A DNA stretch of 64,000 nt from PALSA-1003 sp963741315 (GTDB lineage Bacteria; Pseudomonadota; Gammaproteobacteria; Burkholderiales; Casimicrobiaceae): the NCBI GenBank assembly GCA_963741315.1, contig CAVUHK010000008.1, positions 496,001-560,000 of the forward strand, written 5' to 3'. Shown here in pieces: positions 37,874-47,670 of the stretch. Below the pieces are notes generated by a model. It saw nothing but the letters and a program-made list of their open reading frames with translations. It ran no database searches and was not told the origin of the DNA. The position numbers were made by a program, and so were the translations under genes. The first letter of the stretch is position 1. Each line of letters opens with the position of its first letter.

Positions 37874-38131
37874 ATGCCCAAGACCGTCGACGCGCCGCCC
37901 AAGACCTTCGAAACCGCATTGGCGGAGCTGGAGGCCATCGTTGCCACCATGGAAGGCGGGCAGTTGCCGCTGGCCGAGTCACTTGCAGCATACAAGCGTG
38001 GCGCCGACCTGCTTCAGTATTGCCAAGCGGCGCTCAAGGACGCGCAGCAACAGGTGCAGATCCTCGAAAAGGGCGTACTCAAGACGTTTGCGCCGGATGC
38101 CGCTGCGACCGACATCGGCGATGAACCCTGA
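37874..38131 (+). CDS. xseB: Exodeoxyribonuclease VII small subunit
   Basis: The protein has 85 residues from the ATG at 37874; the frame is open to 37805. The XseB helix-turn-helix pattern is plain: FETALAELEAIVATMEGGQLPLAESLAAYKRG, read in pieces FETALAELEAIV, MEGGQLPLAES and AYKRGADLL. The small subunit wraps the XseA large subunit and promotes degradation of single-stranded DNA. Its end overlaps the start of ispA by 11 bases, and xseB-ispA-dxs is a standard operon order in beta- and gammaproteobacteria. No xseA is present in the window. Confidence 0.93.
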   Translation: MPKTVDAPPKTFETALAELEAIVATMEGGQLPLAESLAAYKRGADLLQYCQAALKDAQQQVQILEKGVLKTFAPDAAATDIGDEP

Positions 38132-39008
38132 CCTGGCCTTCGCGGTCTGGTCGGGCGAGCGCGCGCAGCGCGTCGCCGGTGTCCTCGATTCCGTCCTGCC
38201 TGGGGCCGACGCCGAACCTCGCACGTTGCACGAAGCAATGCGTTACGCAGTGCTGGGCGGCGGCAAGCGCGTGCGTGCGCTGCTCGCGTACGCAGGCGGA
38301 GAGCTTGCGCAGGCCGACCCCGTACATGCCGACGCTCCCGCTGCCGCGGTCGAACTCATCCACGCCTACTCGCTGGTCCACGACGACCTGCCTTGCATGG
38401 ACGATGACGTCCTGCGCCGAGGGAAACCGACCTGCCACGTGGCCTTCGGCGAGGCCACTGCATTGCTCGCCGGCGACGCGTTGCAAAGCCTCGCTTTTGC
38501 GGTTCTCGCGAGCAACGCGCGCGGCGATGCGCACGACCAGGTAGCGTTGCTCGCGAACGCGGCCGGCTCGCGTGGCATGGCAGGCGGGCAGGCAATCGAT
38601 CTTGCGCACGTCGGCATGGCGCTCGACCAGGCAACACTCGAGCACATGCACGCTCTGAAGACCGGCGCGCTGATTCGCGCCGCGGTGCGCCTCGGTGCTA
38701 ATTGCGGCCGGCCGCTGACGACCGACGAAAGCGGCGCGCTGGATCATTATGCGGCGGCCATCGGGCTCGCCTTCCAGGTAGTCGACGACGTGCTCGACGT
38801 CGAGGGCACCGCGCAGAGCCTTGGCAAGACCGCGGGCAAGGATGCACAGCAGAACAAGCCCACCTACGTCTCGGTGCTGGGCCTCGCGCGCGCCAAGGCG
38901 CACATCGCCACCTTGCTCGCGCAGGCGCACGATGCGCTGGCGGGATTCGGTAGCGCGGCGCGGCGACTTGGCGAAATTGCCGACTGGATCGCGTTGCGCA
39001 AGCACTGA
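38121..39008 (+). CDS. ispA: Farnesyl diphosphate synthase
   Basis: The protein has 295 residues from the ATG at 38121. The first Asp-rich motif is VHDDLPCMDDD followed by RRGKPTCH, and the second is QVVDDVLDVEG. GGGKRVRALL and the KTGALIRAAV helix fit short-chain trans-prenyl synthases of the bacterial FPP type. It makes farnesyl diphosphate for quinone, undecaprenyl and other isoprenoid synthesis. It sits between xseB (overlap) and dxs (5-bp gap). The frame is open upstream to 37941, but this start is the conserved one. Confidence 0.95.
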   Translation: MNPDLAFAVWSGERAQRVAGVLDSVLPGADAEPRTLHEAMRYAVLGGGKRVRALLAYAGGELAQADPVHADAPAAAVELIHAYSLVHDDLPCMDDDVLRRGKPTCHVAFGEATALLAGDALQSLAFAVLASNARGDAHDQVALLANAAGSRGMAGGQAIDLAHVGMALDQATLEHMHALKTGALIRAAVRLGANCGRPLTTDESGALDHYAAAIGLAFQVVDDVLDVEGTAQSLGKTAGKDAQQNKPTYVSVLGLARAKAHIATLLAQAHDALAGFGSAARRLGEIADWIALRKH

Positions 39009-39013
39009 TTCCG

Positions 39014-40931
39014 ATGCTGCTCGATTCGATCAATACGCCTGCGGACTTGCGCAGGCTGTCCGAAGACCAGTTGCCGCAACTGGCTGCGGAGTTGCGCGAG
39101 TTCGTGCTGCGCTCGGTGAGCCGCACCGGCGGCCACCTGTCGTCCAACCTTGGCACGATCGAGCTCACGCTGGCGCTGCACTATGTATTCAACACGCCGT
39201 TCGACCGTCTGGTATGGGACGTCGGGCACCAGACCTACGCCCACAAGATCCTCACCGGCCGTCGCGGGGGCATGGCCAAGCTGCGGCAGTGGGGCGGAAT
39301 CGCCGGATTTCCGCGTCGCGCCGAGAGCGAGTACGACACGTTCGGCACCGCACACTCGTCGACGTCGATCTCGGCGGCGCTGGGCATGGCGGTCGCCGCC
39401 AAGCGCAAGGGCGAGCAGCGCAAGGTCGTGGCGATCATCGGCGACGGCGCGATGAGCGCGGGCATGGCCTTCGAGGCGCTCAACAATGCCGCCGCGGTCG
39501 ACGCCGACCTGCTGGTGATCCTCAACGACAACGACATGTCGATCTCGGAACCGGTGGGCGCGTTCAACAACTACCTCGCGCGCTTGCTCTCGGGCAGCAT
39601 ATACAACTCGGTGCGCCGCGGCGGCAAGGAAGTGCTGGCGAAGCTGCCTCCGGTCAAGGAGCTCGCCAAGCGCTGGGAAGAGCACATGAAGGGCATGGTG
39701 CTGCCCGGCACGCTGTTCGAGGAATTCGGCTTCAACTACATCGGCCCGATCGATGGCCACGACCTGGGCTTGCTGGTGAAGACGCTGTCCAACGTCGGCC
39801 AGCTCCAGGGTCCGCAATTGCTGCACGTGGTCACGCGCAAGGGACATGGCTATGCGAAGGCCGAGGCCGATCCCATCCTCTATCACGGCGTGAGCAGGTT
39901 CGACCCCGAAGTGGGCATCGTCGCCAAGCCGCCGGGGAAGCCGGCGTATACGAGTGTGTTCGGCGACTGGCTGTGCGACATGGCACAGCAGGACGCGCGC
40001 CTGTTGGCCATCACGCCGGCGATGCGCGAGGGTTCGGGCATGGTGCGCTTCTCGAAGGAATATCCGGACCGTTATTTCGACGTCGGTATCGCCGAGCAAC
40101 ACGCGGTCACGTTTGCGGCGGGGCTCGCCTGCGAAGGCATGAAACCTGTCGTGGCCATTTACTCGACATTCCTGCAGCGCGCCTACGACCAGCTGATCCA
40201 CGACGTGGCGCTGCAGAACCTGCCGGTCTTGTTCGCGATCGACCGCGGCGGCTTGGTCGGTGCCGACGGACCGACGCACGCAGGGAGCTTCGACCTGACC
40301 TACCTGCGCTGCCTGCCCAATACCACGGTGATGACGCCTTCCGACGAGGACGAATGCCGGCAGATGCTCTACACCGCGTTCACACTCGACAGTCCCAGCG
40401 CGGTGCGCTATCCACGCGGCGCGGGCCCGGGCGTCGCCGTGCAGAAGGAAATGCGCGCGCTGCCGATCGGCCGCGGCGAACTGCGGCGCGAGTCGCGGCG
40501 ACCGCGCGCCGCAACGACTCGCCATCCTCGCCTTCGGCAGCATGCTGCAGCCGGCGCTGCAAGCCGCCGAGGAACTCGACGCGACCGTCGCCAACATGCG
40601 TTTCGTCAAGCCAGTGGACGTCGAACTCGTCCTGCGCCTCGCCCGATCGCACGATGGCCTCGTCACCGTCGAGGAAAATGTGGTGGCCGGTGGCGCCGGC
40701 AGCGCGGTTGCCGAAGTCCTGGCGGAGAAGGGCGTGGTCGTGCCCCTGCTGCAGTTGGGCCTGCCCGACCAGTTCATCGACCAAGGCGATCCCGCAGTCC
40801 AGCTCGCGCATTGCGGCCTCGACGCCAAGGGCATCGTCGCGTCGATCGTCGAGCGCTTCGGCATGTTGCGCGTGGAGGCGATCGGCGCGCCGGCGGCGAA
40901 TTTCGCCAGCGTCGCGAAACCGGCGGCATGA
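39014..40931 (+). CDS. dxs: 1-deoxy-D-xylulose-5-phosphate synthase (one frameshift)
   Basis: The reading frame starts with ATG at 39014 and is lost near 40480-40505 by one extra base; the last ~140 residues continue in the next frame. Read through, the product has about 638 residues, normal for DXS. The TPP site GDGAMSAGMAFEALNN, the catalytic His region HSSTSISAALGMA, and the transketolase-type DVGIAEQHAVTFAAGLA are present. GPTHAGSFDL and, after the break, LAILAFGSML, VEENVVAGGAGSAV and LGLPDQFIDQG follow. DXS joins pyruvate and glyceraldehyde 3-phosphate to start the MEP isoprenoid pathway and is normally essential. The break is therefore most likely an assembly error. It follows ispA by 5 bp. 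Confidence 0.93.
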
Positions 40932-41019
40932 GCACTTCAAGGGTTACCGGAATGCGGCTGTACCCGATGAGTGGGATCGCGCAGCACGAAGGCACTACAA
41001 TGTGGGCGGCGCAAGCATC

Positions 41020-41817
41020 ATGAACCGACCCGAGAACCCCGATATTCCCGACGTGCAATCCGACCGCGATGCGCGGCAGCTCGCCATCGACCGGGTCGGC
41101 ATCCGCGGCCTGCGCTATCCGATACGCTTCGCCGACGGCGCTGCTGCGCCGCAGCCGACGATCGCGACCTTCGGCGCCTACGTGGCGCTGCCGGCCGATC
41201 GCAAGGGCACGCACATGTCGCGCCTGGTCGCGCTCATCGACGAGTGGCGCGAACCGTTGTCGCTGGCCGCGCTGCCGTCGCTGCTCGACATGCTGCTGCT
41301 GCGGCTGGACGCCGACGCGGGACGCATCGACATCGATTTCCCCTGGTTCATGCGCAAGGTGGCGCCGGTGTCCGGCGTCGAGAGCATGATGGATTACGAA
41401 GTGAAGCTGCGCGCGGACGCGGCGCGGAATAGCCGGGTCGTGACCGCGACCATCGTCGTGCCGGTGATGAGCCTGTGCCCGAGTTCCAAGGCGATCGCAG
41501 ACTACGGCGCGCACAACCAGCGCTCGCACCTCACACTGTCGCTGCGTCCGCATGCCGGCGTGAACGTTTCGCTCGCCGACTGGGTGCGCGTGGCCGAGGA
41601 AGAGGCCTCCTGCGAACTGTTCGGGTTGCTCAAGCGCAACGACGAGAAATTCGTCACCGAGCGCGCCTACGAACGCCCGCGGTTCGTCGAGGACCTCGTG
41701 CGCGGCGTCGCGGCCAGGCTTGCCGGCGACGCGAGCATCGCCGGCTTCAGCGTTGCCGCCGAGAACTTCGAGTCGATCCACAACCATTCTGCGTACGCGG
41801 AAATCGTGCGCGATTAG
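41020..41817 (+). CDS. folE2: GTP cyclohydrolase FolE2
   Basis: The protein has 265 residues from the ATG at 41020. The FolE2 (COG1469) hallmarks are PDVQSDRDARQLAIDRVGI, the GTHMSR segment, and MSLCPSSKAIADYGAHNQRS with the catalytic Cys and the metal-binding residues. The end region ENFESIHNHSAYAE is also conserved. It opens GTP to dihydroneopterin triphosphate, the first step of folate synthesis, without the zinc dependence of FolE1. It lies 88 bp after dxs, so it may be in the same operon. A second folate gene (folK) is elsewhere in the window. Confidence 0.95.
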   Translation: MNRPENPDIPDVQSDRDARQLAIDRVGIRGLRYPIRFADGAAAPQPTIATFGAYVALPADRKGTHMSRLVALIDEWREPLSLAALPSLLDMLLLRLDADAGRIDIDFPWFMRKVAPVSGVESMMDYEVKLRADAARNSRVVTATIVVPVMSLCPSSKAIADYGAHNQRSHLTLSLRPHAGVNVSLADWVRVAEEEASCELFGLLKRNDEKFVTERAYERPRFVEDLVRGVAARLAGDASIAGFSVAAENFESIHNHSAYAEIVRD

Positions 41818-41971
41818 GCGCGGCGAACACAGCCAATGCGCTGATTGCGCGGACAGCCGAACGGAGAGCCTGCCGATAATTCCCAAGGCGCTTATCCGGA
41901 CCGCGCAGGACCCAGGCACGACCCCCGTGCCCCCCCGGAAGGGGTGTACTTGATCCCGAGGAGGCGATGCT

Positions 41972-43258
41972 ATGAGTCGCATTGTTTTCGGGCTGGTAGT
42001 GCTCGCCGCGATCCTATTCGGTCGCGCCGCGCTGTCTGCGCCGTTGGATGACGCGCGCGCCGCCTACAATCGCGGCGACTACACCGCCGCCTTGACTGTG
42101 TCACAGCCGCTTGCCGACCAGGGGAACGCGGCGGCGCAATACTACGTGGGTTCCATGTACGCGACCGGCCGTGGTCTACCGCAGAGCTATCCAGAGGCGG
42201 CGCGGTGGATTCGTCGATCTGCTGAACTGGGGTTTGCGCAAGCGCAGTACGATCTTGGCGTCATGTACCGAGATGGCTTGGGAGTGGCCCGCGACGACGC
42301 CGAGACGGTGCGTTGGTATCGCCGGGCCGCAGAACAAGGTTTCATTCATGCCCAATACAACCTCGGCTTTCGGTATGCAAGCGGCCGAGGAATCACGCGA
42401 GACGATGCGGCAGCCGCGGAGTGGTTCGGCAAAGCCGCGAACCGGGGTGACTCGGGTTCGCAATACCACCTGGCCATCATGTGCGCGGAAGGTCGCGGTG
42501 TACCGCAGAACCTCGTGGAAGCATACAAATGGATTAGCCTGGCAGCGCAGAACGCGCAGGGATCAGATCGGACACAGGCGCTTGAACGTCGCGACCAGAT
42601 TGCGAAGATGATGACGAGCGCGCAGATTGACGAAGCTCTGAGGTTGGCCAGTGAGTGGACACCGCGTGGCTCGGAGGCGGCACCCTACCGCGTCTTAGGG
42701 GATACATCGGTGGGGACGGTCGAAGGATCCCCGGTTGTCGGCGGGCAAAGTGTCGATGTCGGTCCCTATGTCGTGACCGCGCCCCTCGGGGACGCTTGGA
42801 AAATGCGGGTAGACCAAGAGAACGAAATCGTCTCGTTTGTGAAGAACATTCCCGGAGGCGGTTTCGCCGCGATCGCCGTCGGGAGGCGTCCACTTAACCC
42901 AGGCATGGAGAACAAGACTGCGGATGAAGTCGTGGACGCGATTCAGCGTTTCGAGGAAGCTAATCTAAAGGCCAGGGGCGCGGCAAGATCGTACAAACCC
43001 GAAGACGTGAGAAGGGAGACTGTCATGGCAGGCGACAAGCGCGTTCACGTCATGTCATATGTGGTAACAGACCTTAGCCGTGCCGTTCTGGTGGAAACAA
43101 AGGAAGCGATGTACATCTATCTGCCGCCCAATTTTGCGAAAGCGCGCCAAGCCTATTTCTTTAGCTATGCGCAGACGCAACGGGTCGGGGATGCAGTGTT
43201 CGAGACCGACCTGACAGCAATGCAGCCGTTGGTTTCCAGCTTGCAAGCGAAGCAATAG
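41972..43258 (+). CDS. Secreted Sel1-repeat protein with unknown C-terminal domain
   Basis: The protein has 428 residues, with a strong ribosome binding site GAGGAGG 7 bases before the ATG. A signal peptide ends near LSAPLDD (about residue 24). About five Sel1-like repeats follow (residues about 50-200), such as AQYDLGVMYRDGLGVARDDAE and AQYNLGFRYASGRGI. A ~170-residue C-terminal region (YVVTAPLGDAWKMRVD, IVSFVKNIPGG, VHVMSYVVTDLSRAVLVE, MYIYLPPNFAKARQ) is not one I recognise; it may be a beta-rich binding domain. Sel1 proteins act as scaffolds in envelope or signalling complexes. It is transcribed alone. Confidence 0.75.
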   Translation: MSRIVFGLVVLAAILFGRAALSAPLDDARAAYNRGDYTAALTVSQPLADQGNAAAQYYVGSMYATGRGLPQSYPEAARWIRRSAELGFAQAQYDLGVMYRDGLGVARDDAETVRWYRRAAEQGFIHAQYNLGFRYASGRGITRDDAAAAEWFGKAANRGDSGSQYHLAIMCAEGRGVPQNLVEAYKWISLAAQNAQGSDRTQALERRDQIAKMMTSAQIDEALRLASEWTPRGSEAAPYRVLGDTSVGTVEGSPVVGGQSVDVGPYVVTAPLGDAWKMRVDQENEIVSFVKNIPGGGFAAIAVGRRPLNPGMENKTADEVVDAIQRFEEANLKARGAARSYKPEDVRRETVMAGDKRVHVMSYVVTDLSRAVLVETKEAMYIYLPPNFAKARQAYFFSYAQTQRVGDAVFETDLTAMQPLVSSLQAKQ

Positions 43259-43279
43259 GCCAGATTTCTGGAAGAATCC

Positions 43280-43948
43280 TCATTCTCCGCGCCGCACCGG
43301 CCGCGGATATTCGACGGTCTTCGCCGCCCGCTGCTCGAAGGCATCGCGCCTTGACAGCAGCCGCACCTGGCCCTGTGCCATCAGCGCGTAGTGGCGCAAG
43401 CCCGCCAGGCGCGCATTGGCCTCGGTACAGTCCGTGGGGCAGGTGACCCAGAGTCGCGGATCGATCCGGCGCATGTCGAACGACGTCGAATACGCGCGCA
43501 GCGTCTTCTTGCCGTGTTTATTGAAGTACTCGTGGAAGAACGACAGCGCGAGTTCGCGCAGGCTGCGATAGATCGGATCGCGATAGCGCAGGTGCGCGCC
43601 GTTGCTCTTGGACAGCGCACCCCACGCGCCCTTGCGGCGGAACAACGCGAGCACATGCGGGTCGTCGCTCATGTCGCAGTCGAGATGCATCACCAGCGGC
43701 GGCTCGCCGTGTATCCAGAGCGCGCAAGCTGCGACGAAGGCCGCCTCGATGCAATGCGCGCGTCGTTGCTTGAGCACCTCGCGCACCGACAGCAGTGTTT
43801 CGCCGCCGATCTCGTGATTGATCGGGATCGAGTTGAGGAACACCTGGATGATCTGCGGCGAATCGAGGCGCGACAGGAGAGTGAATTCTCCTGGTGTCAG
43901 CCCGAGCTCCTCGCGGCGGGCCGGACGCAGATTGCCGTGCGACGCCAT
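43280..43948 (-). CDS. Transglutaminase-like superfamily protein, uncharacterised
   Basis: The protein has 222 residues. It carries a Cys-His-Asp-like order. A Cys begins a helix in RRAHCIEAAFVAAC. A conserved His and Asp follow in the strand PPLVMHLDCDMSDDPHVLALF. The small GAWGALSKSNG turn follows, as seen in transglutaminase/protease-like bacterial proteins. That order is that of the papain-like fold with peptidase or amidase activity, but I cannot name the family or confirm the triad. No signal peptide is seen. It is divergent from the amidotransferase gene and convergent with the Sel1 gene. Confidence 0.55.
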   Translation of the reverse strand: MASHGNLRPARREELGLTPGEFTLLSRLDSPQIIQVFLNSIPINHEIGGETLLSVREVLKQRRAHCIEAAFVAACALWIHGEPPLVMHLDCDMSDDPHVLALFRRKGAWGALSKSNGAHLRYRDPIYRSLRELALSFFHEYFNKHGKKTLRAYSTSFDMRRIDPRLWVTCPTDCTEANARLAGLRHYALMAQGQVRLLSRRDAFEQRAAKTVEYPRPVRRGE

Positions 43949-44049
43949 GCTGCGCCGATCATAGCACCGCGGGTTCGCGGCAAGGAGCGGGTGCCGGCGC
44001 CGGGGTACAATCGAGGTGTGTTTTCTCGGTCACGCGCCGGCCGAAGGCC

Positions 44050-44751
44050 ATGAAGCCCGTTGCCATTTTCCGTTTTTCGCCCACCGAAGGTCCGGGCCAC
44101 TTCGCCCGGTGGCTGGACGCTCGCGCCATCGCCTGGCAGTTGTTCGCGCTCGATCGCGGCGATCCGTTGCCGACGGACCCGCGCGTCTTCGCGGGCATCG
44201 GGATGATGGGCGGATCAATGAGCGCGAACGACGACCTGGCCTGGAACGCACCGCTGCTGGGACTCGTGCGCGAGGCGGTGGACGCCGACGTCGCCGTCAT
44301 CGGCCATTGCCTGGGCGGGCAGCTGCTGGCACGGGCGCTCGAGGCGCCGGTCTCGCGCGCGGTCACGACCGAGATCGGCTGGGGCGAGGTCAGTGCCACG
44401 GATCAGGACGCGCGCGCCTGGTTCGGAGGACGCGACGGCTTCACCACCTTCCAATGGCACTACGAAGCATTCGCGCTGCCGCGCGGCGCCACCCGAGTGC
44501 TGACCAACGCCAACAACGCCGAACAGGCATACGTTCTCGACAGGCACATCGGCTTTCAGTGCCACATCGAAATGACCCGCGAAATGGTCGACTCGTGGTG
44601 CACGACCGGGGCGGATGAGCTGCCGGCGCGCACGACCGGAGCAACGCAGAGCCGCGATGACATCATGCGCGACGTCGACGCTCGGCTCGCCGGACTCTCG
44701 CGTGTCGCCGACGACATCTACGCGCGCTGGGCGCAGGGCCTCTCGCGCTGA
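44050..44751 (+). CDS. Class I glutamine amidotransferase-like protein
   Basis: The protein has 233 residues from the ATG at 44050; the frame is open upstream, but this start removes an unlikely Cys/Arg-rich leader. The nucleophile elbow is IGHCLGGQLLA with Cys, and the catalytic His-x-Glu is in GFQCHIEMT. An HFARWLDARAIAWQ start resembles GMP-synthase-type GATase proteins. These enzymes release ammonia from glutamine or act on other amide bonds; no partner synthase is next to it. Its TGA overlaps the mutL ATG, so it is probably translated together with mutL and miaA. Confidence 0.87.
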   Translation: MKPVAIFRFSPTEGPGHFARWLDARAIAWQLFALDRGDPLPTDPRVFAGIGMMGGSMSANDDLAWNAPLLGLVREAVDADVAVIGHCLGGQLLARALEAPVSRAVTTEIGWGEVSATDQDARAWFGGRDGFTTFQWHYEAFALPRGATRVLTNANNAEQAYVLDRHIGFQCHIEMTREMVDSWCTTGADELPARTTGATQSRDDIMRDVDARLAGLSRVADDIYARWAQGLSR

Positions 44752-46541
44752 TGGCGTCGATCCGTCCGCTGCCCGACCAGCTGATCAACCAGATCGCCGC
44801 CGGCGAAGTCATCGAGCGGCCGGCCGCAGCATTGAAGGAGCTGCTCGAGAACAGCGTCGACGCGGGCGCGACCGAGATCGACGTCGACCTTGCGCGCGGT
44901 GGCGTGAAACTGATCCGCGTCGCCGACAACGGCAGCGGCATCGAGCGCGAGGACTTGCACCTCGCTGTGGCGCGACATGCGACTTCGAAGCTGGCGATGG
45001 CGAGCGACCTTGAGGCGATCGCCACGCTGGGCTTCCGCGGAGAAGCGCTGGCCAGCATCGCCTCGGTGGCGCGCGTCTCGGTCACCTCGCGCGCCGCCGA
45101 CAAGCCGCACGCCTGGCGCATCGAGGTCGACGCGGGCGCGGTCGGGACACCGCAACCCGCGGCGCTCGCCCGAGGTACCACCGTGACCGTGAACGAGTTG
45201 TTCTTCAACACACCCGCGCGGCGAAAGTTCCTGCGCACCGACGCCACCGAGTTCGGCCACTGCGACGACGCCTTCCGGCGCATCGCGCTGTCGCAGCCCG
45301 ACGTCGCATTCACGTTCCAGCACAACGGCAGCGTGCGCTATCGCATGCTGGCGCAGGGACGGCTCGCGCGCGTCGACGCGCTGCTCGGCGCGACCTTTGC
45401 CGCGCAGGCCGCGCATGTCGACGAGCAAGTGCCGGGCGTCGCGCTGACCGGCTGGGCGGTGCGCCCGGCGTATGCCACCGCGGCGCGCGACGCGCAGTAT
45501 TTCTTCGTCAACGGCCGCTTCGTACGCGACAGGGTGCTGGCGCACGCGCTGCGCGAGGCCTACCGCGACATCCTGCATCACGAACGCCAGCCTTCCTATG
45601 CGCTGTGGTTGACGATCGACCCGCGTGCGGTCGACGTCAACGTGCATCCGACCAAGACAGAAGTACGCTTTCGCGACAGCGGCGCGCTGCACCAGTTCGT
45701 GCGCCGCGCGGTCGAAAAGGCGCTCTCGATGACCGCAGCCGAGCAGCCGGCGGTGTCGGCTGCCGAAAAGCTCGGCGTTGCCGCCGCGCGCATGCCGCCG
45801 CTGATGCCCGATGGCGCCACGCGCGGTGCGTTTGCGCCGCTGACCGGACAGGCGAGCATCGGCTTTGGTGCCGCCGAGCCGGCGGCGTTCTACGCGCGAC
45901 TGTTCGGTGAGCGCGACGCACTCGCGGAATTTCCGGGTCCGGCGCTGCCCAACGACGACGACCATCCGCTCGGCTTTGCGCTGGCGCAATTGCACGGCAT
46001 CTATGTGCTCGCGCAGAACCGCGACGGCCTCGTGCTCGTCGACATGCATGCCGCGCACGAACGCATCCTCTACGAGCGGCTCAAGACCGCTCTCGATCGC
46101 ACGATGCCGGTCCAGCCGCTGCTCGTGCCGGCAAGCTTCAATGCCGATCCGCTCGATGTGGCAACCGCGGAGGAGAACGCCGAGACGCTGCACGAGCTCG
46201 GCTTTTCGCTGTCGATCCTCGGCCCCTCGACACTGGCGGTGCGTGGCGTGCCCGCGCCGCTTGCCGACGCTGACGCAATCGCGTTGGCGCGCGCGGTGCT
46301 GGCCGACGTACGCGAGTACGGCGGCAGCCAGGTGCTGACCGCGCAGCGCGATGAAATGCTCTCGACGATGGCCTGTCACGGCGCGGTGCGCGCGAATCGC
46401 AGCCTCGGCGTTGCCGAAATGAACGCGCTTTTGCGCCAGATGGAGGCGACCGAGCGGGGCGGACAGTGCAATCACGGACGCCCGACCTGGTATCAACTGA
46501 CGCTTCCCGACCTCGATCGATTGTTCCTGCGCGGGCGGTGA
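44751..46541 (+). CDS. mutL: DNA mismatch repair protein MutL
   Basis: The protein has 596 residues. The N-terminal GHKL ATPase has LINQIAAGEVIERPAAALKE, DNGSGI and GFRGEALASI. A transducer domain follows with NVHPTKTEVRF, then a proline/alanine-rich linker. The C-terminal dimerisation domain carries LVDMHAAHERILYE, MACHGAVRANRSL and CNHGRPTWYQL near the end. The matchmaker links MutS to downstream nicking and excision. It lies between the amidotransferase gene (TGATG overlap) and miaA (GTGA overlap), the usual mutL-miaA order. Confidence 0.96.
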   Translation: MASIRPLPDQLINQIAAGEVIERPAAALKELLENSVDAGATEIDVDLARGGVKLIRVADNGSGIEREDLHLAVARHATSKLAMASDLEAIATLGFRGEALASIASVARVSVTSRAADKPHAWRIEVDAGAVGTPQPAALARGTTVTVNELFFNTPARRKFLRTDATEFGHCDDAFRRIALSQPDVAFTFQHNGSVRYRMLAQGRLARVDALLGATFAAQAAHVDEQVPGVALTGWAVRPAYATAARDAQYFFVNGRFVRDRVLAHALREAYRDILHHERQPSYALWLTIDPRAVDVNVHPTKTEVRFRDSGALHQFVRRAVEKALSMTAAEQPAVSAAEKLGVAAARMPPLMPDGATRGAFAPLTGQASIGFGAAEPAAFYARLFGERDALAEFPGPALPNDDDHPLGFALAQLHGIYVLAQNRDGLVLVDMHAAHERILYERLKTALDRTMPVQPLLVPASFNADPLDVATAEENAETLHELGFSLSILGPSTLAVRGVPAPLADADAIALARAVLADVREYGGSQVLTAQRDEMLSTMACHGAVRANRSLGVAEMNALLRQMEATERGGQCNHGRPTWYQLTLPDLDRLFLRGR

Positions 46542-47488
46542 GCGCGTCAGTCGTCATGCTCATGGGGCCGACGGCGTCGGGCAAGAGCGCCGTCGCGCTC
46601 GAGCTCGCGCGACGAATGCCGCTGGAGATCGTCAGCGTCGATTCGGCGCAGGTCTATCGCGGCATGGACATCGGTACGGCCAAGCCGGATCGCGCGACGC
46701 GGGACGCCGTGGCGCATCACCTGATCGACATCGTCGATCCCGACGCGAGCTACTCGGCCGCGCGCTTTCGCGCCGACGCGCTGGAAGCCATTGCCGCGGT
46801 TCGCGCTCGCGGCCGCGTTGCCTTGCTGGTGGGTGGCACGATGCTCTACTTCAAGGCGCTGCGCGAGGGCTTGTCGACGTTGCCGGGCGCGGATGCCGCC
46901 ATCCGGGCACAACTCGATGCCCGTGCCGCTGTCGAAGGCTGGCCGGCCCTGCATGCCGAACTGGCAAGGGTCGATGCGGCCACCGCGGCGCGTATCGCGA
47001 CCACCGACAGTCAGCGCATCCAGCGCGCGCTGGAGGTCCACGCCATCGCCGGGCGGCCAATGTCGACGCTCCACGGCACCCGCGATGTCGCGTCGGTGCC
47101 CGATGCTCTCGCCATTGCGCTCGTGCCATCCAATCGCGCCGCGCTGCACCAGCGCATCGCCGAACGCTTCGACGCGATGCTCGATGCCGGTCTGGTCGAT
47201 GAGCTTCGTGCTTTGCGCGAGCGATATTCATTGGCGCCGGACATGGCGTCGATGCGTTGCGTGGGCTATCGCCAGGCGTGGCAATTTCTCGACGGAGACA
47301 TCGATCGCGCGGCGTTGCGCGAACACGGCATCGCGGCGACCCGGCAGTTCGCCAAGCGTCAGTTCACCTGGCTGCGCGCGACCGCGGCGGTGACGCTGGA
47401 TGCGAGCAACCTCAGCGTCGATGAAATGGTCGGCGTGATTGTTGCGACGCTGGCCGACGGCCAGCAAGCCGGAAACAAACAAGCATGA
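46538..47488 (+). CDS. miaA: tRNA dimethylallyltransferase
   Basis: The protein has 316 residues from a GTG at 46538 that overlaps the mutL stop as GTGA. The P-loop is MGPTASGKSAVALEL, followed by VSVDSAQVYRGMDIGTAK and the GGTMLYFKALREGL turn. A later region has MRCVGYRQAWQFLDG and TRQFAKRQFTWLR, both conserved in MiaA. The enzyme puts the isopentenyl group on A37 of tRNAs that read UNN codons. The isoprenoid donor pathway genes (ispA, dxs) are elsewhere in the window. The 182-bp gap before leuC shows no gene. Confidence 0.95.
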   Translation: MSASVVMLMGPTASGKSAVALELARRMPLEIVSVDSAQVYRGMDIGTAKPDRATRDAVAHHLIDIVDPDASYSAARFRADALEAIAAVRARGRVALLVGGTMLYFKALREGLSTLPGADAAIRAQLDARAAVEGWPALHAELARVDAATAARIATTDSQRIQRALEVHAIAGRPMSTLHGTRDVASVPDALAIALVPSNRAALHQRIAERFDAMLDAGLVDELRALRERYSLAPDMASMRCVGYRQAWQFLDGDIDRAALREHGIAATRQFAKRQFTWLRATAAVTLDASNLSVDEMVGVIVATLADGQQAGNKQA

Positions 47489-47670
47489 GCAAAGCCGGCG
47501 GCCAACCCCGCCCTGGGTACGTATAGCATCGGGTTGCAAAGGTGTTCCCCTTCCCCCGCCGATCGTCCTGACCAACGCCATCCCGGCTGCTTGCACCAGC
47601 GCCGGGCGTCGGTGTTAGACGCGCGCATGCTGCCGTGCAATAATTCTCGGTTCACGCCCCGTTTTGGGCC

